Origin: CAZEQJ01 sp964514385
GTDB lineage: Bacteria > Bacteroidota > Bacteroidia > Cytophagales > Cyclobacteriaceae
Direction of reading: 5' to 3'
DNA: 58,602 nucleotides
Assembly (NCBI GenBank): GCA_964514385.1
Contig: CAZEQJ010000021.1
Span: forward strand, 1-58,602
Within the stretch, counting starts at the first letter, position 1. Each line of letters begins with the position of its first letter. The position numbers were made by a program, and so were the translations under genes. The notes under the pieces were generated by a model. The model did not search any database and was not told the DNA's origin. It saw only the letters and a list, made by a program, of their open reading frames with translations. This document shows positions 9,965 through 18,214 of the stretch, in pieces.

Positions 9965-11419
9965 ATGAGCATTGATAGCATAAAACTTTCCGTAGTAGAA
10001 AAAGTAGGGTATAGTCTGGGAGACCTGGCAGCAAACCTTGTTTTTCAGACCCTTGTAACCTACCTGGCATATTTTTATACCGATATCTACGGCCTGTCAA
10101 CAGCAGATTCGTCAGCAATCATCCTCGCTGTCGGCCTGGTTGCAGCATTTGGCTTCAACCCGATAGTTGGTGCATTAGCAGACAGGACAAAAACGCGTTG
10201 GGGGAAGTTCAGACCCTGGATTTTATGGACGTCAGTGCCACTGGGTGTGATTGCCTTGTTAGCATTCACCACACCGGACTTTTCATATAAAGGCAAACTG
10301 ATATATGCAGCCGTTACCTACACCTTGTTACTGCTGTTATATGCAGCTAATAATTTACCATACGCTGCCTTAAGTGGCGTTATCACAGGTAATATGGGAG
10401 AACGCAATAGTGTTTCTTCCTATCGGTTTGTGGCTGTGATGTTCTCTCAGTTCTTCGTTCAGGTATTTATGTACCCTCTTATACTAAGAGCCGGTGATGG
10501 CGATAAGGCTGCCGGTATCGAGACTGTGATGACCTATCTGGCCATTATTGGTTCTGTCATGCTACTTATCACCTTCTTTACCACACGTGAACGAATCATT
10601 CCGAAAGAAGAACAAAAATCCACACTAAAAGAAGACCTGGGAGATCTTGTCAAGAATAAACCATGGGTAATTATACTCCTCTGCACCTTTTTGATATTCA
10701 TAACCCTCGCCATGAAAGGCGGCTCTTATGTCTATTACTTTGAGAATTATGTGGACGAGCAAACATTGGGGACATTTTTAGAACCAATTTTAGCCGGCCT
10801 TTCTGCAGTAGGCTTAAATGTATTCACAGAAGGAGCGATATCAGCTGGATTTGGTTTATTCAACGCAGGTGGTATCATTTTTATGATCGTAGGTATTACA
10901 TTATCCAAAGGTCTGGCAGATAAATATGGCAAACGGGATGTATTCCGGACTGCATTATTTATATCAACACTTTTTGTTCTTGCCTTTATCTTTTTCCCTT
11001 CCAAATCAGTTGGGTTGATGTTTCTTTCACAGATTCTTCACGGCTTCTTTTATGGAATAACCATTCCACTACTCTGGGCGATGATTGCTGACGTTGCAGA
11101 TTACTCAGAGTGGAAAAACAATAGAAGAGCCACTGCCATAATTTTCTCGGCTATGATGGTGGGATTGAAAGGAGGCCTTAGTGTAGGCAGTGCTCTGGTA
11201 GCATGGATATTAGGCCTTTACGATTACATACCTAAAGAAAAGATAACATCAGCATTTAGCGGCCAACCGGAAACTGCGATATTCGGGACAAAACTTCTGG
11301 TGTCTGTTTATCCCTCTATTCCATTCTTCTTATGCGTAATCCTGCTGTTCTTTTACGAAATCAATAAAAAGATGGAAATTCAAATTGAATCAGATCTGAA
11401 GCAACAAAGAAATAAATAA
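9965..11419 (+). CDS. GPH-family (MFS) sugar:cation symporter, probable xylo-oligosaccharide importer
   Basis: This 484-aa inner-membrane protein has about 12 hydrophobic segments. The N-terminus (EKVGYSLGDLAANL, TYLAYFYTDIYG) and the loop motif PIVGALADRTKTRWGKFRPW are typical of the glycoside-pentoside-hexuronide:cation symporters (MelB/XynB/XylP type). Its position between xylanases and a cytoplasmic GH43 suggests uptake of xylobiose or short (arabino)xylo-oligosaccharides. Its stop codon overlaps the next start (TAATG), so the two are translationally coupled. The exact substrate and the coupling ion are inferred. Confidence 0.93.
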   Translation: MSIDSIKLSVVEKVGYSLGDLAANLVFQTLVTYLAYFYTDIYGLSTADSSAIILAVGLVAAFGFNPIVGALADRTKTRWGKFRPWILWTSVPLGVIALLAFTTPDFSYKGKLIYAAVTYTLLLLLYAANNLPYAALSGVITGNMGERNSVSSYRFVAVMFSQFFVQVFMYPLILRAGDGDKAAGIETVMTYLAIIGSVMLLITFFTTRERIIPKEEQKSTLKEDLGDLVKNKPWVIILLCTFLIFITLAMKGGSYVYYFENYVDEQTLGTFLEPILAGLSAVGLNVFTEGAISAGFGLFNAGGIIFMIVGITLSKGLADKYGKRDVFRTALFISTLFVLAFIFFPSKSVGLMFLSQILHGFFYGITIPLLWAMIADVADYSEWKNNRRATAIIFSAMMVGLKGGLSVGSALVAWILGLYDYIPKEKITSAFSGQPETAIFGTKLLVSVYPSIPFFLCVILLFFYEINKKMEIQIESDLKQQRNK

Positions 11420-12474
11420 TGGCAGACGATTTCGGACATATCAACTTTGATGAACTAAATAAAAAGGCGATCTCGAAACCACTGGTTACGGATATATACA
11501 CGGCAGATCCGTCAGCTCATGTTTTTAACAACAGAATATACATCTATCCCAGCCATGACATTGACGCCGGTGAAGCATTTGATGACCTTGGCAGCCATTT
11601 TGATATGCAGGATTACCATGTATTTTCAATGGACTCTGTAGATGGAGCTGTCACCGATCACGGTGTTGCCCTGCATGTGGATGATGTCAAATGGGCAGCA
11701 AAGCAAATGTGGGCTCCGGATGCACAGGAAAAAAACGGGAAATACTATTTATTTTTCCCGGCAAAGGATCATGAAGGCATATTCCGGATAGGCGTAGCCG
11801 TAAGCGATTCGCCTGCTGGTCCGTTTCAACCACAGTCGGAAGCTATTAAGGGCAGCTACTCTATTGATCCTGCGGTATTTAAAGACGATGACGGCAGTTA
11901 CTATATGTATTTTGGGGGTTTATGGGGTGGACAACTGCAGCGATGGCGAACCGGGAAGTTCAATGCTAGTGAACCCGAAAGCCCAACTGCCCATTTACCT
12001 GAGGATCATGAGCCGGCATTATCACCTCGCGTCGCCAGAATGACCAATGATTTACTTGAGTTTGATGAGCAACCCAGGGAAGTTCAGATTGTAGATGAAA
12101 ATGGGAATCCGCTATTGAGCGGGGATAATAAAAGAAGGTATTTTGAAGGGCCATGGCTGCATAAACACAATGAAACCTATTATTTTTCTTATTCCACGGG
12201 AGATACTCATTTTATCTGCTATGCCACCAGCAATAATCCGTATGGTCCGTTTACCTACCGAGGGCGAATACTGACACCTGTCATCGGGTGGACGACCCAC
12301 CACTCAATATGTGAGTTTAAGGGAAAATGGTACCTCTTTTACCATGATTCCAGTTTATCAGAGGGGGTGACACATCTGCGTTGTATCAAACTAACGGAGC
12401 TCCATCATAATAGTGATGGTACAATCAGCACCATAGATCCGTACACTGGCGTAGAGAGCGATATTTTGATCTGA
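11419..12474 (+). CDS. Cytoplasmic GH43 beta-xylosidase/alpha-L-arabinofuranosidase
   Basis: GH43 enzymes are five-bladed propellers that invert anomeric configuration. The 351-aa product has no signal peptide, so it should act on imported oligosaccharides in the cytoplasm. The expected three carboxylates are visible: base Asp30 (TADPSAH), pKa modulator Asp150 (SIDPAVF) and acid Glu243 (YFEGPWL). DGSYYMYFGG is a typical blade strand. Its start overlaps the transporter stop by one base. Whether xylose or arabinose is released cannot be told from the sequence. It is last in the operon and converges with the LacI regulator. Confidence 0.94.
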   Translation: MADDFGHINFDELNKKAISKPLVTDIYTADPSAHVFNNRIYIYPSHDIDAGEAFDDLGSHFDMQDYHVFSMDSVDGAVTDHGVALHVDDVKWAAKQMWAPDAQEKNGKYYLFFPAKDHEGIFRIGVAVSDSPAGPFQPQSEAIKGSYSIDPAVFKDDDGSYYMYFGGLWGGQLQRWRTGKFNASEPESPTAHLPEDHEPALSPRVARMTNDLLEFDEQPREVQIVDENGNPLLSGDNKRRYFEGPWLHKHNETYYFSYSTGDTHFICYATSNNPYGPFTYRGRILTPVIGWTTHHSICEFKGKWYLFYHDSSLSEGVTHLRCIKLTELHHNSDGTISTIDPYTGVESDILI

Positions 12475-12507
12475 TTAATGGCTGTATAGTGGTAGCCAGG
12501 GGCTAAC

Positions 12508-13536
12508 CTATGCAGTCACTACTTCGGCATTTATCACGGTAGATTCCCTGATAATAAGCTCTGTGTCAAGTTTAACTATCTCCGGTTCAGGATGCTCTTC
12601 TTTATTCAGAATATGCTCTGCGGCTATTTCTCCCATTCTTTCACCGGGATGATTAATTGTAGTGAGCTTAGGGGTGATAATAGTAGATACCGGATCGTTA
12701 TTGAAACCTACAATTTTTAACTGATCCGGAACGTTAATACCACGCTTGCGGGCGCTTTGTATTACACTTATAGCCGAGGAATCATTCGCGCAAAAGAATC
12801 CATCCGGCTTATTCTCCTGAGACAAAATGGATTCACTTATTCCAAAAGCATCTTCACTGCTGACAGACTGACTAAACCGTATCCAGTCCTCATTTACATT
12901 GATGCCATGCTTTCTTAAGGCAGCCACAAAGCCATCTTTTCGCTCACGATAGATAAACCTTGCCTGAGAACCACCAATGTGGGCTATTTTTTTGCAACCC
13001 AGCTCTATCAGGTGCTCTGTTGCCATAAAAGCTGATTCAAAATTATTAATCACTACCTTGTCTGCCTGTATTTCCTCAGGCACACGATCGACAAATACGA
13101 CAGGTATATCATTATCAATAAACTGATTGAAATGGTCATAGTTAATCGATTCAGCAGCTAATGATACGATCAGGCCATCTACCCGGCTATTAAAGAGTGC
13201 ACTGGCATTTTCTACCTCTTTCTCATAGTTATCCTTAGTCTGTGAAATGATTACATTGTAACCCCGTTCATTGGCATAGGCCTCAACGCCACTGATCATG
13301 GATGATATGAAAGGCCGGTTGATCCACGATACGATAATGCCCAGTGTTCTGGATTTTTGACTTCTGAGGCTAGCTGCTAACGTGTTTATTTTATAGCCGT
13401 GCTTTTCAGCATAGGCTTTAATAGCCTTTTTTGTTTTTTCGCTTATACTTTTATGATCATTTAAAGCCCGGGAAACTGTTGAAGGTGAGACCGCAAATTT
13501 CTTTGCTATGTCATAAATCGTTATATTTTTACTCAT
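12508..13536 (-). CDS. LacI/GalR-family transcriptional regulator of the xylan locus
   Basis: The 342-aa product has an N-terminal LacI helix-turn-helix (TIYDIAKKFAVSPSTVSRAL, about residues 6-25), a hinge helix region (NTLAASLRS), and a periplasmic-binding-protein-like effector domain (LGIIV, DGLIVS, VVFVDRV, LKIVGFNND). I place the start at the ATG ending at 13536, directly before the HTH. The frame is open further upstream to 13644, but that extension would code through the operator. The gene is divergent from the SDR-xylB-xylA operon with operator copy 3 between them, implying autoregulation. The inducer is probably xylose, a xylo-oligosaccharide or a uronate; it is not determined by the sequence. 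Confidence 0.94.
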   Translation of the reverse strand: MSKNITIYDIAKKFAVSPSTVSRALNDHKSISEKTKKAIKAYAEKHGYKINTLAASLRSQKSRTLGIIVSWINRPFISSMISGVEAYANERGYNVIISQTKDNYEKEVENASALFNSRVDGLIVSLAAESINYDHFNQFIDNDIPVVFVDRVPEEIQADKVVINNFESAFMATEHLIELGCKKIAHIGGSQARFIYRERKDGFVAALRKHGINVNEDWIRFSQSVSSEDAFGISESILSQENKPDGFFCANDSSAISVIQSARKRGINVPDQLKIVGFNNDPVSTIITPKLTTINHPGERMGEIAAEHILNKEEHPEPEIVKLDTELIIRESTVINAEVVTA

Positions 13537-13582
13537 ATGGCAGGTTATTGGATCATTATGAAAATGAGGTAAAAAGATATCA

Positions 13583-13598
13583 ACACAATCGATTGCAC
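13583..13598. promoter_or_regulatory. LacI-type operator, copy 3, between lacI-type gene and SDR-xylB-xylA
   Basis: ACACAATCGATTGCAC is ~47 bp upstream of the regulator ATG and ~49 bp upstream of the SDR ATG. It matches copies 1 and 2, and its position in the regulator's own divergent promoter is the main link between the motif and this regulator. Confidence 0.8.
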
Positions 13599-13646
13599 GA
13601 TTAAAACTAAGATACGTTATTTGCAAAGTAAAGAAATAGTTCAATA

Positions 13647-14444
13647 ATGTCAGATTATTTTAATGAAAAGGTGGTTGTCATCACAGGTGGGGCAGGGGTA
13701 CTGGGAAGCAGCATGGCGAAATGCTTTGCCGGGTTGAATAGCCGTGTGGTTTTAATTGACCGAAATCAGGAAGCACTTGACAGCATCACTAAAGATTTAC
13801 CGGAAACGGTCGGAGTACCTGGGGATGTGCTCGATGAAACAAGCCTGAAAAAAACGGCCCATGACATTCTGGATAAATATGGAAGGATTGATGTATTGCT
13901 AAATGTAGCCGGCGGAAACGTCGAAGGAGCAACACAACGCGAAGATCAGTCCATATTTGATATTGATACTACCCTCATCAACCGTGCCATAGAGCTCAAT
14001 CTTCATGGCAGCATATATCCTTCATTGGTTTTCGGCAAAATCATTGCTGAAGGTAACGGTGGATCGATAATCAATATTTCATCCATGGCAACCTACAGCG
14101 CCATTACACGAGTGATGGGCTACTCAATTGCGAAGACCGGCGTCAATTCCCTTACGCAATGGATGGCTTGTGAGATGGCTAGGTTGTATGGTGATAAAGT
14201 ACGTGTTAATGCAATTGCGCCAGGGTTTTTTATTGGCAACCAGAACAGAAAGCTTCTCCTGAATGAAGACGGAAGCCTCACTTCACGCAGTGAAAAGGTA
14301 ATCAATAAAACACCTATGGGTAGGTTCGGCTCCATAGATGAACTGAATGGTGCAGTGAAATTTTTGTGTTCCGATGAGGCGAGCTTTATTACAGGGGTTG
14401 TATTGCCAATAGATGGTGGCTTTAGCGCCTTTAGTGGGGTATAA
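13647..14444 (+). CDS. SDR oxidoreductase, probable D-mannonate oxidoreductase (fructuronate reductase)
   Basis: This 265-aa classical short-chain dehydrogenase has the cofactor motif TGGAGVLG (residues 13-20), Asp38 after the second strand (favouring NAD(H)), NVAGG at 86-90, and the catalytic set Ser145/146, Tyr159 and Lys163 (YSIAK). The C-terminal GVVLPIDGGFSAFSG is typical. SDR-type fructuronate reductases are known to replace the long-chain UxuB in many Gram-positives and Bacteroidota. With UxuA nearby in the same putative regulon, reduction of fructuronate to mannonate is the best guess. It is the first gene of the xylB-xylA operon, so a role on another sugar acid or on xylose is the main alternative. 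Confidence 0.85.
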   Translation: MSDYFNEKVVVITGGAGVLGSSMAKCFAGLNSRVVLIDRNQEALDSITKDLPETVGVPGDVLDETSLKKTAHDILDKYGRIDVLLNVAGGNVEGATQREDQSIFDIDTTLINRAIELNLHGSIYPSLVFGKIIAEGNGGSIINISSMATYSAITRVMGYSIAKTGVNSLTQWMACEMARLYGDKVRVNAIAPGFFIGNQNRKLLLNEDGSLTSRSEKVINKTPMGRFGSIDELNGAVKFLCSDEASFITGVVLPIDGGFSAFSGV

Positions 14445-14471
14445 TGAGTTAAAAATAGAAGAACAAAACCT

Positions 14472-15965
14472 ATGAGTGTTTATTTTCTGGGGTACGATAT
14501 TGGTAGCAGCTCTGTAAAGGCAGCATTAGTAGATGGTGACACCAATACAGTCCTGGCTACCACGCATTTTCCTAAGACAGAAATGGAGATCACGAGCCCT
14601 AAGCCGGGGTGGGCTGAACAGGACCCTGAATTGTGGTGGAAATACGTGGTAGAAGCCACCAAAGAGATTTTATCAGAGGTGGATGCGGAAGTAAAAGCCA
14701 ATATCAAAAGCATAGGCATTTCATATCAGATGCATGGCCTGGTGCTTCTCGATAAAAACCAACGCCTGCTGAGGCCTTCCATCATTTGGAGTGACAGCCG
14801 AGCCATAGAAACAGGAAATGATGCATTGGCCGAAATAGGTGAAAAAAAAGCCTTCGACCGGTTATTGAATACTCCGGGAAATTTCACAGCATCCAAATTT
14901 GGATGGGTCAGGAACAACGAACCAAATGTGTACGATCAGGTAGATAAAATCATGCTGCCTGGTGATTATATTAATTACAGGCTAACAGGTGAAGTCAATA
15001 CTACGCCGAGCGGGTTATCCGAAGGAATATTATGGGATTTCACTGAAGGCAAACCAGCGCATTCTATTTTTGATACATTTGGCATAGCCCCTGACATGAT
15101 ACCGGAAGTGAAACCAACTTTCTCGGTACAGGGGGAGGTTTCCAGAGAGGCAGCTGATATTTTGGGTATCCCTGAAGGGGTGGTCGTAGGTTACCGTGCC
15201 GGCGACCAGCCAAACAATGCCATGTCACTTGGCGTAAATAATCCGGGCGAAGTGGCTGCCACCGGAGGTACCTCCGGCGTTGTGTATGGTGTACAGGCGG
15301 ATAAAGCCTGCGACCGGTTGTCAAGGGTAAATTCATTTGCTCATGTAAATTACACGAAAGAACAGCCCAATGTAGGTGTATTGCTGTGCATCAACGGTTC
15401 CGGAAGTTTGTATCGATGGACAAGACAAATAACCGGCGCGGCATTGTCATACAAGGAAATGGAAGCAGCCGCATCCGCAATTCCGATTGGCTCCGATGGC
15501 TTATTAATCCATCCATTCGGCAACGGGGCTGAACGAATGCTCAATAATAAAAATATAGGTGCGCAGATAAGTCATATTGATCTTAACCGACATCAGCAGG
15601 GACATGTCTTCCGCGCTTCGCTCGAAGGAGTGGCTTTCAGCTTTGTCTATGGCATGAAAATGTTGAATGAAATTGATGTTGAGACAAAACAAATGAAGGC
15701 CGGGAATGATAACCTCTTCCAGTCTGATATTTTTTCAAGTACCATTTCTACGCTGATGGGTGTAGAAATAGACCTTATCGACACCACCGGAGCTGTCGGT
15801 GCTGCTAAAGCCTCCGGTTTCACAATTGGACATTATACTTCTTTGGATGAAGCTATGAAAGGGATAAAAAGTGAAAAAACAATAACACCTGATACCAGTA
15901 AATCAGATGCTTTAAACGAAGCATATTCAACATGGGAAAATCATTTAATTAAATTACTATCATAA
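14472..15965 (+). CDS. xylB: Xylulokinase XylB
   Basis: XylB phosphorylates D-xylulose to D-xylulose-5-phosphate with ATP in the cytoplasm, feeding the pentose phosphate pathway. The 497-aa FGGY-family protein has the N-terminal phosphate loop YDIGSSSVKAAL (residues 8-19), GWAEQDPELWW, SYQMHGLVLLD, and the catalytic base region GYRAGDQPNNA with Asp245. GGTSGVVYG is the second ATP motif. Its stop overlaps the xylA start (TAATG), which supports the xylulose assignment over other FGGY substrates. Confidence 0.95.
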   Translation: MSVYFLGYDIGSSSVKAALVDGDTNTVLATTHFPKTEMEITSPKPGWAEQDPELWWKYVVEATKEILSEVDAEVKANIKSIGISYQMHGLVLLDKNQRLLRPSIIWSDSRAIETGNDALAEIGEKKAFDRLLNTPGNFTASKFGWVRNNEPNVYDQVDKIMLPGDYINYRLTGEVNTTPSGLSEGILWDFTEGKPAHSIFDTFGIAPDMIPEVKPTFSVQGEVSREAADILGIPEGVVVGYRAGDQPNNAMSLGVNNPGEVAATGGTSGVVYGVQADKACDRLSRVNSFAHVNYTKEQPNVGVLLCINGSGSLYRWTRQITGAALSYKEMEAAASAIPIGSDGLLIHPFGNGAERMLNNKNIGAQISHIDLNRHQQGHVFRASLEGVAFSFVYGMKMLNEIDVETKQMKAGNDNLFQSDIFSSTISTLMGVEIDLIDTTGAVGAAKASGFTIGHYTSLDEAMKGIKSEKTITPDTSKSDALNEAYSTWENHLIKLLS

Positions 15966-17302
15966 TGGCGATACAACTTACAATTGGAGAGAAAGAGTAT
16001 TTTAAAGGCATTGGTCAGATCAAGTATGAAGGACCGGAATCTGATAACCCTTTAGCGTTTAAATATTACAACCCTGCAGCTGTTGTTGCGGGTAAAACTT
16101 TGGCAGAGCATTTTAGATTCGCCATAGCCTACTGGCACAGCTTCACGGGCACAGGCGGTGATCCCTTCGGACCGGGCACGAAAGCTTTCCCCTGGGATGC
16201 AGCCGGAGATCCGTATCAGGCAGCAAAAGATAAAATGGATGCGGCCTTTGAGTTTATCACTAAAATAGGAGCAGAATTCTATTGCTTCCATGATTTTGAC
16301 CTGATCAATGAAGGCCCTGATATAGCGGAGTCAGAAAAGAGGCTTCAGTTTATCACAGACTATGCACTGGAAAAACAAAAAGCTTCCGGCGTAAAGCTAC
16401 TTTGGGGTACAGCAAACTTATTTTCCAACCCTCGTTACATGAATGGTGCCTCAACCAACCCGGATTTCGCTGTTGTAGCCAATGCGGGCGCTCAGCTTAA
16501 AAATGCCCTGGATGCAACAATAAAATTAGATGGTCAAAACTATGTTTTCTGGGGCGGAAGAGAAGGATATATGAGCCTTCTGAATACCGATATGAAACGA
16601 GAGCAGGCGCATCTGGCACGGTTTCTTCACATAGCGAAAGATTACGCACGCAGCCAGGGCTTTAAAGGCACCTTTTTCATTGAGCCAAAACCAATGGAGC
16701 CGACAAAACATCAATATGATTTTGATGCAGCAACAGTCATTGCATTTCTTCGGGAGCATAATTTAATGGATGACTTCAAACTTAATCTTGAGGTGAACCA
16801 TGCCACACTGGCCCAGCATACCATGCAGCATGAAATGACTGTAGCTGCTGCCGCCGGTTTATTAGGTAGCATAGATGCAAACAGAGGCGATTATCAGAAT
16901 GGATGGGACACCGATCAGTTCCCTATAAATCTGAACGAGCTGACCGAAATGATGCTGGTTTTCCTAGAGTCTGGCGGACTGCAGGGCGGAGGTGTCAACT
17001 TTGACGCGAAGACAAGGCGTAACTCAACAGATCTCGAAGACTTGTTTTATGCTCATATTGGGGGCATGGATGCATTTGCCCGCTCATTAATGATTGCGGA
17101 AAAAATCCTGAATGAAACCCAGTATTCAGCCATGAAAAAAGAGCGGTATGCCAGCTTCGATAGCGGTAACGGAAAGAAGTTTGAAGAGGGGAGCTTATCG
17201 CTTGAGGCATTAGCTGAAATCGGAAAACAACTGGGTGAACCTAAGCTTACCAGTGGACGACAGGAGCTGTTCGAAAATATCATAAACAATTCCATTTTCT
17301 AG
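15965..17302 (+). CDS. xylA: Xylose isomerase XylA
   Basis: XylA interconverts D-xylose and D-xylulose in the cytoplasm and needs divalent metals. At 445 aa it matches the long (class II) isomerases. His109 lies in YCFHDFD, metal ligand Glu240 in FFIEPKPMEPTKHQYDFD, Glu276/His279 in LEVNHATLAQHT, and more ligands in GSIDANRGDYQNGWDTDQFP. It overlaps xylB by one base and ends the operon; a strong intrinsic terminator follows 24 bp downstream. Confidence 0.98.
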   Translation: MAIQLTIGEKEYFKGIGQIKYEGPESDNPLAFKYYNPAAVVAGKTLAEHFRFAIAYWHSFTGTGGDPFGPGTKAFPWDAAGDPYQAAKDKMDAAFEFITKIGAEFYCFHDFDLINEGPDIAESEKRLQFITDYALEKQKASGVKLLWGTANLFSNPRYMNGASTNPDFAVVANAGAQLKNALDATIKLDGQNYVFWGGREGYMSLLNTDMKREQAHLARFLHIAKDYARSQGFKGTFFIEPKPMEPTKHQYDFDAATVIAFLREHNLMDDFKLNLEVNHATLAQHTMQHEMTVAAAAGLLGSIDANRGDYQNGWDTDQFPINLNELTEMMLVFLESGGLQGGGVNFDAKTRRNSTDLEDLFYAHIGGMDAFARSLMIAEKILNETQYSAMKKERYASFDSGNGKKFEEGSLSLEALAEIGKQLGEPKLTSGRQELFENIINNSIF

Positions 17303-17325
17303 AAAATTAAATTAATATCAATTGC

Positions 17326-17360
17326 AAAACCCATCGGCATGCCCGGATGGGTTTTTTTAT
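17326..17360 (+). terminator. Rho-independent terminator of the SDR-xylB-xylA operon
   Basis: A 9-bp stem (AAACCCATC at 17327-17335 with GATGGGTTT at 17346-17354) encloses a loop containing the palindrome GGCATGCC and is followed by a T run at 17352-17358. Confidence 0.9.
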
Positions 17361-17422
17361 TTTAACATCAACAAAGGGTGTATGCCTGTCAACCCGCCCG
17401 GCCGGTTTCCTCATCTGTATCG

Positions 17423-17490
17423 TAGTCCTGAGTTTGTAACTCAGGACTATAATATTCAGCCTCTCTAATCTTCGTTAGAAACGAGGGCTG
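17423..17490. repeat. REP-like hairpin pair in intergenic region
   Basis: A perfect 12-bp inverted repeat (TAGTCCTGAGTT at 17423-17434, loop TGT, AACTCAGGACTA at 17438-17449) is followed by a nested structure. CAGCC (17457-17461) pairs with GGCTG (17486-17490) around an inner CTAA/TTAG. Paired palindromes of this kind are typical of REP elements moved by RAYT transposases. No transposase is visible in the window. The remainder of the xylA-to-cassette interval (17303-17685) holds the terminator, this element and the repeat copy starting at 17518. Confidence 0.6.
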
Positions 17491-17517
17491 ATCCCAACAT
17501 GGTTCTGTAACGCATTT

Positions 17518-17779
17518 TTTCCGCATTTGAAGCATTTAATTACTAAGGTGTGACGAATGATCCCCAATTTTATTGGGGATGACGAACAGCAACCCCGACA
17601 ACCACCGGGAATGAGATGAATAACAGGCCTTATCACTATCTGGGACTATCCACAACACCGTAATATTTACTATTTTCGGTTTTCCATGATGAAACATAAC
17701 ATGCAAAACGTATTTCTGACCCTCTCCATAGTCCTGATTTCTGTAGTCGCAAAGGCTCAAAATCCGTATTTCCCCAGAA
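17518..17779 (+). repeat. Direct repeat copy A: duplicated 5' region of the M24 peptidase gene
   Basis: This segment corresponds to 19641-19929. Positions 17653-17779 are identical by eye to 19803-19929 (127 bases), covering the upstream region, ATGs and signal-peptide codons of the M24 peptidase. The 5' part is more diverged and contains a hairpin ATCCCCAA/TTGGGGAT at 17560-17580 and CCCGAC...CGGG repeats. Identity stops abruptly after CCCAGAA. Confidence 0.9.
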
Positions 17780-17832
17780 ACCGTTTGACTAAGGATAATA
17801 CTCTTCAATTACCCGGTTATTCCCATCAATAA
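17686..17832 (+). pseudogene. Truncated copy of the M24 peptidase start (signal peptide only)
   Basis: From the ATG at 17686 the frame encodes the same signal peptide as the intact gene (MMKHNMQNVF ... AQNPYFPR). It then changes sequence after the repeat boundary at 17779 and stops at 17832 after 48 codons. It overlaps the 3' end of the oppositely oriented thioredoxin-like gene. It is a duplicated fragment and probably non-functional, although it keeps the duplicated promoter region and could fire transcription antisense into the cassette. Confidence 0.8.
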
Positions 17833-18214
17833 TTAAAGCTGTATTTACAGGTATTTCTGGATTAAGAATTCGAAATGAATCATATTCATCATAAATTACA
17901 AATTCATTTATCTTCAGTTGTTTTAAATTAAAATTTGCAACTGCAGTATCATTAGAATGCCAAATAAGTAATTGATCTTTTCCAATGCTTTTGTCTTCTT
18001 TGATATTAACAACTTTTGAATAACAAATTGGGCAAGAACCATCAAAATAATAAACCAACAACTCTCTCTCTCCATTTGAAATCTTGTTATTAATATATCC
18101 TGGAATATTGAGCTCTATCCCCAAATACGGACTGGGCTGACTATTTTGATTCTTTTTATTTGAATTGCAGCACGTTACAAGCAGTCCAACGATTACTGGT
18201 AAAACTAATCTCAT
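17789..18214 (-). CDS. Thioredoxin-like CxxC lipoprotein of the cassette
   Basis: This 141-aa product has a short signal sequence and a lipobox LVTC with Cys15 as the likely lipidation site. After a linker comes a strand (LLVYYF) and the motif SCPIC, with Cys61 and Cys64 at the position of a thioredoxin active site. This suggests a membrane-attached thiol-disulfide exchange protein. It is shorter than TlpA/ResA proteins, and only the core fold is likely present. It overlaps the end of the propeller gene by 4 bp (ATGA), so the two are coupled. A redox role on the small four-Cys secreted protein of the same cassette is inferred. No close family name is recognised. Confidence 0.75.
   Translation of the reverse strand: MRLVLPVIVGLLVTCCNSNKKNQNSQPSPYLGIELNIPGYINNKISNGERELLVYYFDGSCPICYSKVVNIKEDKSIGKDQLLIWHSNDTAVANFNLKQLKINEFVIYDEYDSFRILNPEIPVNTALIIDGNNRVIEEYYP

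Noticed and set aside
12492..12508. Hairpin (TAGCC/GGCTA) between GH43 and the LacI gene as a terminator
   Set aside because: The stem is only about 5-6 bp and no T run follows on either strand.
13144..13151. A fourth AATCGATT core inside the LacI-type coding sequence
   Set aside because: The flanks (TTAATCGATTCA) lack the CA/TG extension of the other three sites and it lies mid-gene, so it is probably a chance match.
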